Below are positions 52,111 through 61,013 of a DNA stretch of 64,000 bases, in pieces. The stretch comes from Microvirga calopogonii (GTDB taxonomy: Bacteria > Pseudomonadota > Alphaproteobacteria > Rhizobiales > Beijerinckiaceae). A program made the position numbers and the translations under genes. Within the stretch, counting starts at the first letter, position 1. Every line of letters starts with the position of its first letter. The notes under the pieces were generated by a model. That model saw only the letters and a list, made by a program, of their open reading frames with translations, searched no databases and was not told the origin of the DNA. The stretch spans positions 1 through 64,000 of the forward strand of contig NZ_QDGA01000001.1 in assembly GCF_003347665.1 (NCBI RefSeq). The letters are read 5' to 3'.

Positions 52111-54357
52111 ATGGATCAGCACCGTCGTGGATCGCAGAGCGCATCGCCGCGCCCGGCCGAGCCGCCATCGGTTGCCGAGATCGTCAATTCGGGCGACCCC
52201 TTCTCCGTGCTCGGGCCTCATGAGGTTTCGCCCGGTCTTTGGGAAATCCGCGCCATCGTGCCGGATGTCGATGCCGTCACGGTTCTGGACCGTGACGGAC
52301 GGACCGTACTTGCCCCGATGGAGCGCATGCCTCCGGACGGCCTGCTCGTCGCCTCGTTCAGCGCTCCCGAGCGGCCCGACTACAGGCTGCGGATCGAGCG
52401 GCACGGCACCACGGAAATCCGGCACGATCCCTACAGCTTCGGCACATTCCTGTCCGACGACGATCTGATAAGGATCGGCGATCCGACGAGCGATGCGGTC
52501 TACACGAAGCTCGGAGCGCATTTTCTCGATCTGGGAGGCATTCAAGGCTTTCTGTTCACCGTCTGGGCGCCCAATGCCCGCCGGGTGAGCGTGGTGGGCG
52601 ACTTCAATTCCTGGGACGGACGGCGCCACCTCATGCGCCGCCGCCATGAAGGCGGGATCTGGGAGCTGTTCATTCCGGACGTCACGCCGGACCAGCGCTA
52701 CAAATTCGAGATCATCGGTTTGCATGGCAATCTCCTCGCCCTCAAGGCGGATCCCATCGCCTTTGCCGCGGAGCACCCGCCGGAAACGGCCTCCATTCTC
52801 AAAAGCGCTCCGAGCTTCGACTGGCAGGATTCGAAGTGGATGACGTCGCGCTCCGCGCAGAACCACCGCAAGGCGGCGATGTCGATCTACGAGTGCCATC
52901 TCGGCTCGTGGGCGCGCGTCCCGGAGGAAGGCAATCGCTACCTGACCTATCGCGAATTGGCCGTGCGGCTCATTCCCTATGTAAAGGATCTCGGCTTCAC
53001 GCATATCGAGCTTCTGCCGATCACCGAATATCCGTTCGACGGCTCGTGGGGGTATCAGCCGATCTCGCTGTATGCGCCGACGAGCCGTTTCGGCACGCCG
53101 GAGGATTTCGCGGCTTTCGTCGAGGCGGCGCACGCGGCGGGCATCGGCATCATTCTCGATTGGGTGCCGGCGCACTTCCCGAACGATCCGCACGGGCTGT
53201 CCTATTTCGACGGCACGCATCTCTATGAGCATGCCGATCCCCGCCTGGGCTTCCACCAGGATTGGGGCACCTACATCTATAATTTCGAACGCCGGGAGGT
53301 GATGAGCTTCCTCGTGGCGAATGCCCGCTTCTGGCTGGAGCGGTATCACCTCGACGGGCTGCGCGTCGATGCGGTCGCCTCCATGCTCTACCTCGACTAT
53401 TCGCGCAAGCCGGGAGAGTGGATACCCAACCGCTACGGCGGCAACGAGAACCTCGGCGCCATCGACTTCATCCGCAAGATGAACGAGATCGCCTATGCCA
53501 CCTCGCCAGGCGCCATTACCATCGCGGAGGAATCCACCGCCTGGCCGGGCGTATCCCAGCCGACCTATACCGGCGGTCTCGGCTTCGGGTTCAAATGGAA
53601 CATGGGCTGGATGCACGATACCCTGCGCTACATCAGCAAGGATCCGGTGTTCCGCCAATACCACCATCACGATCTCACCTTCGGGCTGCTCTACGCGTTC
53701 TCCGAGAATTTCATCCTGCCCCTGAGCCATGACGAGGTCGTTCACGGCAAGGGATCGCTCCTCGGCAAGATGCCTGGCGATCAATGGCAGCGATTTGCCA
53801 ATCTGCGCGCCTATTTCGGCTTCATGTGGGGTCATCCCGGCAAGAAGCTTCTGTTCATGGGCGGAGAAATCGCCCAGGAACGGGAATGGAATCACGATGA
53901 GAGCCTCGACTGGCATCTTCTCGACAGCTCCTACCACAAGGGTGTGCAGTCGCTCATCAGAGACCTGAACCACGCCTATCGATCCATTCCAGCCCTCCAC
54001 GAGCGCGACTGCGAGGCGAAGGGGTTCGAGTGGCTCGTGTCCGACGATCGCGACAACAGCGTCATCGCCTGGATGCGGCGCGGAGACGACGAGACATCGA
54101 TCGCCGTCGTGGTATCGAACTTCACGCCGGTCGTCAGGGAAGCCTATCGCGTCGGCGTTCCGCTGCCGGGCTTCTATCGCGAAGCGGTCAATACGGATGC
54201 CGGCCAGTATGGCGGCGGCAACGTGGGCAATCTCGGCGGAGTCATGGCCGAAGATACGCCGAGCCATGGTCGTCCATGCTCCCTGACCCTGACGATTCCG
54301 CCTCTGGCGACGCTCATCCTCGTCCTCGACCAGGAAGGCTCCGGCACGAACATATAG
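52111..54357 (+). CDS. glgB: 1,4-alpha-glucan branching enzyme GlgB
   Basis: A GH13 branching enzyme of 748 residues that makes alpha-1,6 branch points in glycogen. It has two N-terminal carbohydrate-binding/beta domains (the second at VWAPNARRVSVVGDFNSWDG) and the barrel with Asp in GLRVDAVASMLYLDY, Glu in TIAEESTAWPGVS and Asp in LSHDEVVHGKGSL. ATG 52111 has AAGGGGGA eight bases upstream; ATG 52057 would add 18 residues. It is 158 bases after the fusion gene, same strand. Confidence 0.94.
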   Translation: MDQHRRGSQSASPRPAEPPSVAEIVNSGDPFSVLGPHEVSPGLWEIRAIVPDVDAVTVLDRDGRTVLAPMERMPPDGLLVASFSAPERPDYRLRIERHGTTEIRHDPYSFGTFLSDDDLIRIGDPTSDAVYTKLGAHFLDLGGIQGFLFTVWAPNARRVSVVGDFNSWDGRRHLMRRRHEGGIWELFIPDVTPDQRYKFEIIGLHGNLLALKADPIAFAAEHPPETASILKSAPSFDWQDSKWMTSRSAQNHRKAAMSIYECHLGSWARVPEEGNRYLTYRELAVRLIPYVKDLGFTHIELLPITEYPFDGSWGYQPISLYAPTSRFGTPEDFAAFVEAAHAAGIGIILDWVPAHFPNDPHGLSYFDGTHLYEHADPRLGFHQDWGTYIYNFERREVMSFLVANARFWLERYHLDGLRVDAVASMLYLDYSRKPGEWIPNRYGGNENLGAIDFIRKMNEIAYATSPGAITIAEESTAWPGVSQPTYTGGLGFGFKWNMGWMHDTLRYISKDPVFRQYHHHDLTFGLLYAFSENFILPLSHDEVVHGKGSLLGKMPGDQWQRFANLRAYFGFMWGHPGKKLLFMGGEIAQEREWNHDESLDWHLLDSSYHKGVQSLIRDLNHAYRSIPALHERDCEAKGFEWLVSDDRDNSVIAWMRRGDDETSIAVVVSNFTPVVREAYRVGVPLPGFYREAVNTDAGQYGGGNVGNLGGVMAEDTPSHGRPCSLTLTIPPLATLILVLDQEGSGTNI

Positions 54358-54437
54358 TTCCGCTTGCGCGGGACCACATGCAGGCTCGCGCGTTGTCGAA
54401 ATGAACGTTTTGCTCCGCTTGTTTTCCGAGATCCTCG

Positions 54438-56645
54438 ATGAACGACAAAGCCGATACCCGCGAGCTTTCTACAGCTCAAATGGTTGCTCCGAACGTCAGG
54501 CGCACGTCGCGCGTGCGCGAAGGATTGCCCTATCCCCTCGGAGCGACCTGGGATGGACTGGGGGTCAATTTCGCCATCTTTTCCGCCAACGCCACCAAGG
54601 TCGAGCTCTGCCTGTTCGATCTAGACGGAAAGACGGAACTCGAACGGGTGGAACTGCCCGAATACACAGACGAGGTCTGGCACGGCTATCTGCCCGATGC
54701 GCGGCCCGGCACCACCTACGCCTATCGCGTCCACGGGCCCTACGATCCCAAGGAAGGTCACCGTTTCAACCCGAACAAGCTCCTGCTCGACCCCTATGCC
54801 CGTCAGCTCATCGGCGATCTGACCTGGGACCCGGCCCTGTTCGGCTACACCATCGGCTCGCCGGACGCCGACCTGTCCTTCGACAGGCGGGACAGCGCGC
54901 GGTTCATGCCCAAATGCCGCGTCGTGGAATCGGCCTTCACCTGGGGGCGCGTGCGCCGGCCGCAAACTCCGTGGGAGCGCACCATCGTCTACGAGACGCA
55001 TCTGCGCGGCTTTACCATGCAGCATCCGGCGGTCCCGCGCGAGCTGCGGGGAACCTTCTCGGGCCTCATGCAGCACGAGGTGATCGAATACATCCGGAAC
55101 CTCGGCGTCACCGCCGTCGAGCTGCTTCCGATCCACGCCTTCGTGGACGACAGCTATCTCATCGACAAGGGTCTGCGGAATTACTGGGGTTACAACTCGA
55201 TCGGCTTCTTCGCGCCGCAGCCGCGCTATCTCGCGACGCCCTTTGTGAACGAAGTGAAGGAGATGGTGAGCCATCTTCACGACGCCGGGATCGAGGTCAT
55301 CCTCGACGTGGTCTACAACCACACGGCCGAAGGCAACGAGCTCGGGCCGACCCTGTCCTTCAAGGGCATCGACAACGCATCCTATTACCGGCTCGCGCCC
55401 GACAAACGCTACTACATCAACGATACCGGCACCGGAAACACGGTCAATCTCAGCCATTCCCGCGTGCTGCAGATGGTCACCGACTCCTTGCGCTATTGGG
55501 CGCAGGAGGTGAAGATCGATGGCTTCCGGTTTGATCTTGCGACGATCCTCGGCCGTGAGCCGCATGGCTTCGAGGAGGACGGGCGCTTCCTCGACACCTG
55601 CCGGCAGGACCCGGCTCTCAGCCAGGTCAAGCTCATCGCCGAACCGTGGGATTGCGGACCCGGCGGCTATCAGGTCGGGCGCTTCTCGCCGGGATGGGCG
55701 GAATGGAACGACCGGTATCGCGATACGGTCCGCGCCTATTGGAAAGGAGAGGAAGGAAAACTTCCGGAACTCGCCTCGCGCCTCACCGCATCGGCCGACA
55801 TCTTCAACAAGCGCGGACGCCGGCCGTGGGCGTCGGTCAATTTCATTACAGCCCATGACGGCTTCACGCTGCACGACCTCGTCTCCTACAACGACAAGCA
55901 CAACGAGGCGAACGGCGAGGACAACAAGGACGGGCATGATCACAACCTGTCCTCCAATTACGGCGTCGAGGGTCCGACGGACGATCCGGAAATCCGCGCG
56001 CTTCGGCTGCGCCAGATGCGCAACATGCTGGCCACCCTGCTGTTCTCGCAGGGAACGCCGATGCTGCTCGCAGGCGACGAATTCGCGCGTTCGCAGCAGG
56101 GCAACAACAACGCCTATTGCCAGGACAACGAGATTTCCTGGATCGACTGGGAGGGGATCGACGACGACGGCATCGAGCTTCTCGAATTCACACGCAAGCT
56201 CATCCAGCTGCGCCAGAACCTGCCGATCCTGCGCCGGGGCCGGTTCCTGTCGGGCGTCTACAACGAGGAACTCGACGTCAAGGACGTGACATGGCTCACG
56301 CCCGCCGGAGACGAGATGACGCCTGAGCACTGGCAGGATCCGAATGCCCGCTGCATCAGCATCCTGCTCGACGGCCGCGCGCAGCCGACCGGCATCCGCC
56401 GACGCGGCACGGACGTGACCCTTCTGCTGATCCTCAACGCGCATCATGACGTGGTGAAGTGCACTTTGCCCGAGGTGGTGGGCGGCGAAGCCTGGATGTG
56501 CCACATCGACACCAACCAACCGGATCTGGAAGCGCCGACCGAATTCCGGTTCGGCAAGGAATACACCGTCACGGCGCACTCTCTGCTTCTGTTCCAGCTG
56601 AAGCCGGAGAAGCAGCGGAAGGCGGATAAGAAGAGGAGCGGCTAA
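54438..56645 (+). CDS. glgX: Glycogen debranching enzyme GlgX
   Basis: A GH13 isoamylase-type enzyme of 735 residues that trims alpha-1,6 branches from phosphorylase-limit glycogen. Motifs: start of domain YPLGATWDGLGVNFAIFSAN; Asp in KIDGFRFDLATILGRE; Glu in LIAEPWDCGPGGYQVG; third acid in FITAHDGFTLHDLVSYNDKH. The products are maltodextrins that the MalQ-TreY/TreZ enzymes can use, which fits the gene order. The charged Lys/Arg-rich end is unremarkable. Confidence 0.94.
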   Translation: MNDKADTRELSTAQMVAPNVRRTSRVREGLPYPLGATWDGLGVNFAIFSANATKVELCLFDLDGKTELERVELPEYTDEVWHGYLPDARPGTTYAYRVHGPYDPKEGHRFNPNKLLLDPYARQLIGDLTWDPALFGYTIGSPDADLSFDRRDSARFMPKCRVVESAFTWGRVRRPQTPWERTIVYETHLRGFTMQHPAVPRELRGTFSGLMQHEVIEYIRNLGVTAVELLPIHAFVDDSYLIDKGLRNYWGYNSIGFFAPQPRYLATPFVNEVKEMVSHLHDAGIEVILDVVYNHTAEGNELGPTLSFKGIDNASYYRLAPDKRYYINDTGTGNTVNLSHSRVLQMVTDSLRYWAQEVKIDGFRFDLATILGREPHGFEEDGRFLDTCRQDPALSQVKLIAEPWDCGPGGYQVGRFSPGWAEWNDRYRDTVRAYWKGEEGKLPELASRLTASADIFNKRGRRPWASVNFITAHDGFTLHDLVSYNDKHNEANGEDNKDGHDHNLSSNYGVEGPTDDPEIRALRLRQMRNMLATLLFSQGTPMLLAGDEFARSQQGNNNAYCQDNEISWIDWEGIDDDGIELLEFTRKLIQLRQNLPILRRGRFLSGVYNEELDVKDVTWLTPAGDEMTPEHWQDPNARCISILLDGRAQPTGIRRRGTDVTLLLILNAHHDVVKCTLPEVVGGEAWMCHIDTNQPDLEAPTEFRFGKEYTVTAHSLLLFQLKPEKQRKADKKRSG

Positions 56646-56694
56646 TCCGATAGAGGGCGTGAGCACCGGATCATTCGCTCACCGGTCCCATGAC

Positions 56695-56798
56695 GTCATG
56701 GCCGTCCCCGGACTTGATCCGGGGATCAGTCCCGGCCATCCCGATACAGACGCTGCGCTCAACAGAAGCGAGATCACCGGCACAAGGCCAGTGATGAC
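56695..56798. repeat. Twin-hairpin repeat, copy D with inserted hairpin
   Basis: 104 bases. The ends and the right palindrome match the 88-nt copies, but the loop of the left palindrome carries an extra hairpin (CCCCGGACTTGATCCGGGG). Lies between the converging glgX and second glgA genes. The 186-base gap holds nothing else I can support. Confidence 0.75.
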
Positions 56799-56831
56799 GT
56801 GAGAGGGCACGATTCTCCGATTTTTCCCTCG

Positions 56832-58277
56832 CTACGCGCGAAGACCACGATACAAATCGGCGTATTGCCTCGCCGGGCGGTGCCAGCTCAGGTCTGCGCC
56901 CATGCCGTTCACCTGCAGGCGCTGCCAGGCGTCCCTGTCGCGCCACAGGTTCTTCACCCGGTCGATCGCATCCAGGGCTGCACTGAGAGTGACGGGTCCG
57001 AACTGGAAGCCCGTCGCGGCGCCGATGGCGATGGCCATCTCGTTGGCATCGATGATCGTGTCGGCCAATCCACCCACGCGCGACACGATCGGGATGCTCC
57101 CGTAGCGCATGGCGCAGAGCTGCGTCAGGCCGCAGGGCTCGAACCGCGATGGCACGAGAAGCGCATCGCTCCCGCCTTGAATCTGATGAGCCAGCTTCTC
57201 GTCGTAGCCGATCACGCATCCGACCTGGCCGGGATAGACGATGCGCGCCGTCTGGAAGCTCTCCTCCAGAGCGCGATCCCCTGCTCCCAGCAGAGCCAGC
57301 TGCGCGCCGTCGGCGAGCAGGCGTGAGAGACCTGCGAGCACGAGGTCGAGGCCCTTCTGCTCCGACAGGCGGCTGACGACACCGAAGAGGAGCGCATCGG
57401 GATCGGGCTTCAACCCCAACCTTTCCTGAAGCGCCCTTTTGTTGGCCGCCCGCCGTTCGAGGCTGTTGCGGTCATAGGTGAGCGTCAAGTGCTGGTCGGT
57501 CGCGGGATTCCACACCTCGTCGTCGATGCCGTTGAGAATGCCGGACACGACGCCCGACCGGGCGCGTAGCAATCCGTCGAGCCCCATCCCCCCCTCGGGT
57601 GTCTGGATCTCCTTCGCATAGGTCGGCGACACGGTGGTGATGCGGTCCGCAAGCTGCAGGCCCGCCTTCAGAAACCCGATCTGCCCGTAATACTCGACGC
57701 CGTCGACCGTGAAGACGCTGGCGGGCAGGCCGAGTTCGAACATGAGATCGGCCGGAAAGATGCCCTGGAAGGCGATGTTGTGAATGGTGATGACGGTGCC
57801 GGGACGCGGATTGCCGGTGAGGCTCAGGTAAACGGGTACGAGGCCAGCCTGCCAGTCGTGGGCGTGAATGACATCGGGGATGAAACCGGGGGCAAGCCCC
57901 TGACCGATATCGGCAGCGGCCCGGGCGAGTGCTGCGAAACGCCGGGCATTGTCCGGCCAGTCGCGACCGTTCGGCGCGAGATAGGGCGAGCCGGGACGTT
58001 CGAAGAGATGAGGCGCATCGATGACGAAGAGGTCGAGGCCCCCAGCCCGGCCGGACAGAAGCCGTGCGGCTCCGCCGAAGAACCCGGGATATTGATGCAG
58101 GACTTCCGAGTTCTCCAGGGCCTTCAGTACCGCGGGATAACCCGGCACGAGCGTGACGACCGTCACGCCCTCCTCGGCGAGCGCGGCCGGCAGGGCGCCG
58201 GCCACATCGGCCAATCCGCCTGTCTTGATGATGGGAAAGACCTCCGACGCGACCGACAGAACGTTCAGAGGCCTCAT
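56832..58277 (-). CDS. glgA: Glycogen synthase, second paralogue
   Basis: 481 residues, a standard-length GT5 enzyme: canonical loop [14 protein letters not shown] near the N-terminus and [17 protein letters not shown] near the C-terminus. ATG 58277 overlaps the glgC stop (ATGA), so the synthase is coupled to the enzyme that makes its substrate. This is the more likely housekeeping glycogen synthase of the two copies. The frame to 58316 is overprint of glgC. Confidence 0.93.
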   Translation of the reverse strand: MRPLNVLSVASEVFPIIKTGGLADVAGALPAALAEEGVTVVTLVPGYPAVLKALENSEVLHQYPGFFGGAARLLSGRAGGLDLFVIDAPHLFERPGSPYLAPNGRDWPDNARRFAALARAAADIGQGLAPGFIPDVIHAHDWQAGLVPVYLSLTGNPRPGTVITIHNIAFQGIFPADLMFELGLPASVFTVDGVEYYGQIGFLKAGLQLADRITTVSPTYAKEIQTPEGGMGLDGLLRARSGVVSGILNGIDDEVWNPATDQHLTLTYDRNSLERRAANKRALQERLGLKPDPDALLFGVVSRLSEQKGLDLVLAGLSRLLADGAQLALLGAGDRALEESFQTARIVYPGQVGCVIGYDEKLAHQIQGGSDALLVPSRFEPCGLTQLCAMRYGSIPIVSRVGGLADTIIDANEMAIAIGAATGFQFGPVTLSAALDAIDRVKNLWRDRDAWQRLQVNGMGADLSWHRPARQYADLYRGLRA

Positions 58278-59557
58278 CCCGCTAATCTCTCGATCATCGG
58301 CTTGGTGATGAGGCACACGCCCTTTTCGGTGCGGCGGAAGCGCCTTGCATCCAAATCTGGATCATCGCCGACCACCAGCCCGTCCGGGATATGGACGCCG
58401 CGATCGATGACCACGTTCTTCAGCCGTGCTCCGCGGCCGATTTCCGCGAAGGGAAGAATGACGGCGCCCTCCACGTCAGCATAGGAATGCAGATGGACGG
58501 CCGTGAAGACGAGCGACCGGCGCAGGGCCGCCCCCGACACGATGCAGCCGCTGGAGACCAGAGAGTTGATCGCATGACCGCGTCTTCCGTCTTCGTCGTG
58601 AACGAACTTCGCCGGTGGCCATGTCTCCGAGAAGGTCGAGATCGGCCAGTCGCGGTCGTACAGGTCGAGTGACGGGACGATGGCCGTGAGATCGATGTTG
58701 GCTTCCCAGTAGGCGTCGACGGTTCCCACATCGCGCCAATAGGCTTCCGCTTCGCTCCCGCCGGCTTCGGCGCCCGAACGGACGCAGGAGCTGGTAAAGC
58801 GGTGGGCCACGGCTTTTCCGTGCTGGACCAGATAAGGGATGATGTCCTTGCCGAAATCCCGGTTCGAGCCGGGCGTTTCTGCGTCGCGACGCAGTTGTTC
58901 GAACAGGAACCGGGTGTTGAAGACGTAGATGCCCATGCTGGCGAGCGCCATGTCGGGCTTGTCCGGCATGCCCGGAGGATCGGCGGGCTTCTCCAGGAAC
59001 GAGATGATCCGGTCCGTCTCGTCGACGGCCATCACGCCGAATCCGACCGCCTCCATGCGCGGCACTTCGAGACAACCGACGGTGACGTCGGCTCCTGAAT
59101 CGACGTGCTGCCGGAGCATGATCTCGTAATCCATCTTGTAGACGTGATCGCCTGCAAGAATGATGATGTATTCCGGGTCGATGCTCGAGATGATGTCGAT
59201 GTTCTGGTACACCGCATCGGCCGTGCCTTCGTACCACATCGTCTCGGAGACGCGCTGGCTCGCCGGCAGGATGTCGAAGCTCTCGTTCCGTTCCGCGCGG
59301 AAGAAGTTCCAACCGCGCTGAAGATGGCGGATGAGGCTGTGCGCCTTGTACTGCGTCGCGACGCCGATGCGCCTGATGCCGGAATTCAGGGCGTTGGACA
59401 GGGCGAAATCGATGATCCGGGTGTTGCCGCCGAAATAGACCGCGGGCTTGGCACGAATATCGGTCAACTCCATCAGGCGGCTGCCGCGTCCGCCGGCGAG
59501 AATGTAAGCCATTGCATGGCGTGCAAGTGGCGCATAGGAAGCACTGGAAATAGGCAA
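58274..59557 (-). CDS. glgC: Glucose-1-phosphate adenylyltransferase GlgC
   Basis: Makes ADP-glucose from ATP and glucose-1-phosphate, the control step of glycogen synthesis. 427 residues: nucleotide loop [16 protein letters not shown], substrate part [19 protein letters not shown], and a C-terminal left-handed helix domain. The start is TTG 59557, backed by GAGGACC eight bases upstream and by the conserved PLARHAMAY segment lying before the first ATG (59512). It is the first gene of a two-gene unit with the second glgA. Confidence 0.93.
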   Translation of the reverse strand: MPISSASYAPLARHAMAYILAGGRGSRLMELTDIRAKPAVYFGGNTRIIDFALSNALNSGIRRIGVATQYKAHSLIRHLQRGWNFFRAERNESFDILPASQRVSETMWYEGTADAVYQNIDIISSIDPEYIIILAGDHVYKMDYEIMLRQHVDSGADVTVGCLEVPRMEAVGFGVMAVDETDRIISFLEKPADPPGMPDKPDMALASMGIYVFNTRFLFEQLRRDAETPGSNRDFGKDIIPYLVQHGKAVAHRFTSSCVRSGAEAGGSEAEAYWRDVGTVDAYWEANIDLTAIVPSLDLYDRDWPISTFSETWPPAKFVHDEDGRRGHAINSLVSSGCIVSGAALRRSLVFTAVHLHSYADVEGAVILPFAEIGRGARLKNVVIDRGVHIPDGLVVGDDPDLDARRFRRTEKGVCLITKPMIERLAG

Positions 59558-59715
59558 GACCGGGTCCTCACATCAACGGCAGCCAACTGCCCCGCTCTAT
59601 AGACGCTGAAACCGCCTGCAAGTTCTTGCTTGTTGATCCCGGCTTCAGTTTTGCTCTTGCCCCTTTGGAGCCTCCGGCCGCGCGGGTCGAAGGCTCGTGT
59701 CAACTCATGCGCTGT

Positions 59716-60054
59716 TCAAGTCACGCGCGTCGTGCGCCTGCGCTTGGGCGCAGCGACGGGCACCTCGCCTCCTTCCGCGTCGGGCGCGACAACGGGAGCG
59801 GCCGCGGGAGCGCGCTTCTTTCGGGTCTTCGGTGCTGGCGGGCTGGTGAGCTCTTCATCGGCCGTCATGCTCGTCATGCCCAACGGAGCCGGGTCGATGA
59901 TCGGCGCCTTCGTGCCCTCGACCTCGTCGCTCTCGCCGAGAACTTCTCGCTCCGCCTGATACCAAAATTCGTCCGCTTGGCCGTGAATGCTGCCGTGCCG
60001 CATCCAGAGCTCATATGCCCTTTCACGGATTCTTTCTTCGAGTTGCTTGTCCAT
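59716..60054 (-). CDS. DUF2934-like small protein
   Basis: 112 residues. The N-terminal half matches the DUF2934 pattern (EERIRERAYELWMRHGSIHG, then ADEFWYQAEREVL), a short helical unit of unknown function frequent in alphaproteobacteria. The C-terminal part is a Lys/Arg-rich, Pro/Ala tail (KTRKKRAPAAAPVVAP) that may bind nucleic acid, which is speculation. A GGAAC-N17-AGTT site lies upstream. Confidence 0.7.
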   Translation of the reverse strand: MDKQLEERIRERAYELWMRHGSIHGQADEFWYQAEREVLGESDEVEGTKAPIIDPAPLGMTSMTADEELTSPPAPKTRKKRAPAAAPVVAPDAEGGEVPVAAPKRRRTTRVT

Positions 60055-60151
60055 GATTGCCCTTCATCCTGATGCCGTGCCTTGCCCAGATGCCGCGCCG
60101 AGCGGACTGTTTTCACCCACAAGCCACAAGGTTACGCGTTCATGGGATATG

Positions 60152-60177
60152 AACTGTGTAAATTATTAGGCAGTTCC
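60152..60177 (-). promoter_or_regulatory. Possible EcfG-type promoter of the DUF2934 gene
   Basis: On the minus strand GGAAC (60177-60173), a 17-base AT-rich spacer and AGTT (60155-60152); one mismatch from the consensus. The start codon lies about 88 bases beyond the likely transcription start. Confidence 0.35.
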
Positions 60178-60265
60178 CGCGAATAGCAACGGCTGCCCGC
60201 TGAATCAGCGACAAATGTTTGCCCGAACTTGATGCGCATTCGGGTGACGTTTTCAGCGCAGCCGA

Positions 60266-60871
60266 TCAGGAGGACTCGGGCGCCTTGAAGCGGATGACCC
60301 TGTACAGGTACCAGAGCGCCAGTCCGGCGAAGACGATGTTCGAAACCGGATTGAGCCATTCCGAAACGCGCTCGTACTGGCTTTGAAGCAGGTATCCGGC
60401 GCTCGCCAGCAGAAGGGTCCAGAGAGCGGTCCCGATGGAACTCCAGAAGAGGAAGATCCGGATCGGAACGTCATAGACGCCGGCCGGCACGGAGATGATG
60501 GACCGGATGGCAGGGACCAGCCGCCCCAGGAAAAGGGCCACCGCCTGATGGCGCGCGAAGAAGGCTCCGGCCTGATCGATCTCCTCGGGATGGAGCGTAA
60601 GCCAGCGCCCGTGCCGTCCGGCGAACCGCTTCAAGCGTCTCAGGCCGAGCCAGCGGCCGATCAAAAACCAGAAATAGGCACCGGCGAGCGAGCCGACCGT
60701 TCCAGAGGCAACCACGCCTGCAAAGCTGAGCGTGTCCTTCGCGGCGGAGAAGCCCGCCAGCGGCATGATCACCTCGGACGGGATCGGCGGGAAAAGATTC
60801 TCCAGCAGCATGAGAAGGGCAATGCCGAGATACCCGGCTCTGTCGATGAGGCTGACGATCCAGTCGAACAC
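60266..60871 (-). CDS. DedA-family membrane protein
   Basis: 201 residues, four to five membrane segments. Family motifs: NLFPPIPSEVIMPLAGFSAA and the re-entrant part FLGRLVPAIRSIISVPAGV with the conserved Arg. DedA proteins are thought to flip undecaprenyl phosphate or phospholipids across the inner membrane, using the proton gradient. Divergent from the phospholipase-D-like gene. Confidence 0.9.
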   Translation of the reverse strand: MFDWIVSLIDRAGYLGIALLMLLENLFPPIPSEVIMPLAGFSAAKDTLSFAGVVASGTVGSLAGAYFWFLIGRWLGLRRLKRFAGRHGRWLTLHPEEIDQAGAFFARHQAVALFLGRLVPAIRSIISVPAGVYDVPIRIFLFWSSIGTALWTLLLASAGYLLQSQYERVSEWLNPVSNIVFAGLALWYLYRVIRFKAPESS

Positions 60872-60971
60872 GTGGCTTCACTACATTTGCGGGGGTTGAA
60901 CGACGTCCGTCCCGCGTGGTGACCGTGGTCGGACCCGAAAGCAACGCACGATCCCGTGTCTGGCTCCACCC

Positions 60972-60996
60972 GGAACCTTGGCTTCAGTCCCGAGTT
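60972..60996 (+). promoter_or_regulatory. Possible EcfG-type promoter of the phospholipase-D-like gene
   Basis: GGAAC (60972-60976), a 16-base spacer and AGTT (60993-60996), one mismatch from CGTT. The leader before ATG 61014 would be very short (about ten bases). Confidence 0.35.
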
Positions 60997-61013
60997 GGCA
61001 AGATATTCCGTTC

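Noticed and set aside
51964..54267. 767-codon open frame antisense to glgB
   Set aside because: It lies wholly opposite a well-supported gene with intact catalytic motifs; its protein has the Arg/His/Asp-rich composition of a high-GC shadow frame and no known motif.
54621..56666. 681-codon open frame antisense to glgX
   Set aside because: Same reasoning: shadow of a real gene in GC-rich DNA, no domain or ribosome site.
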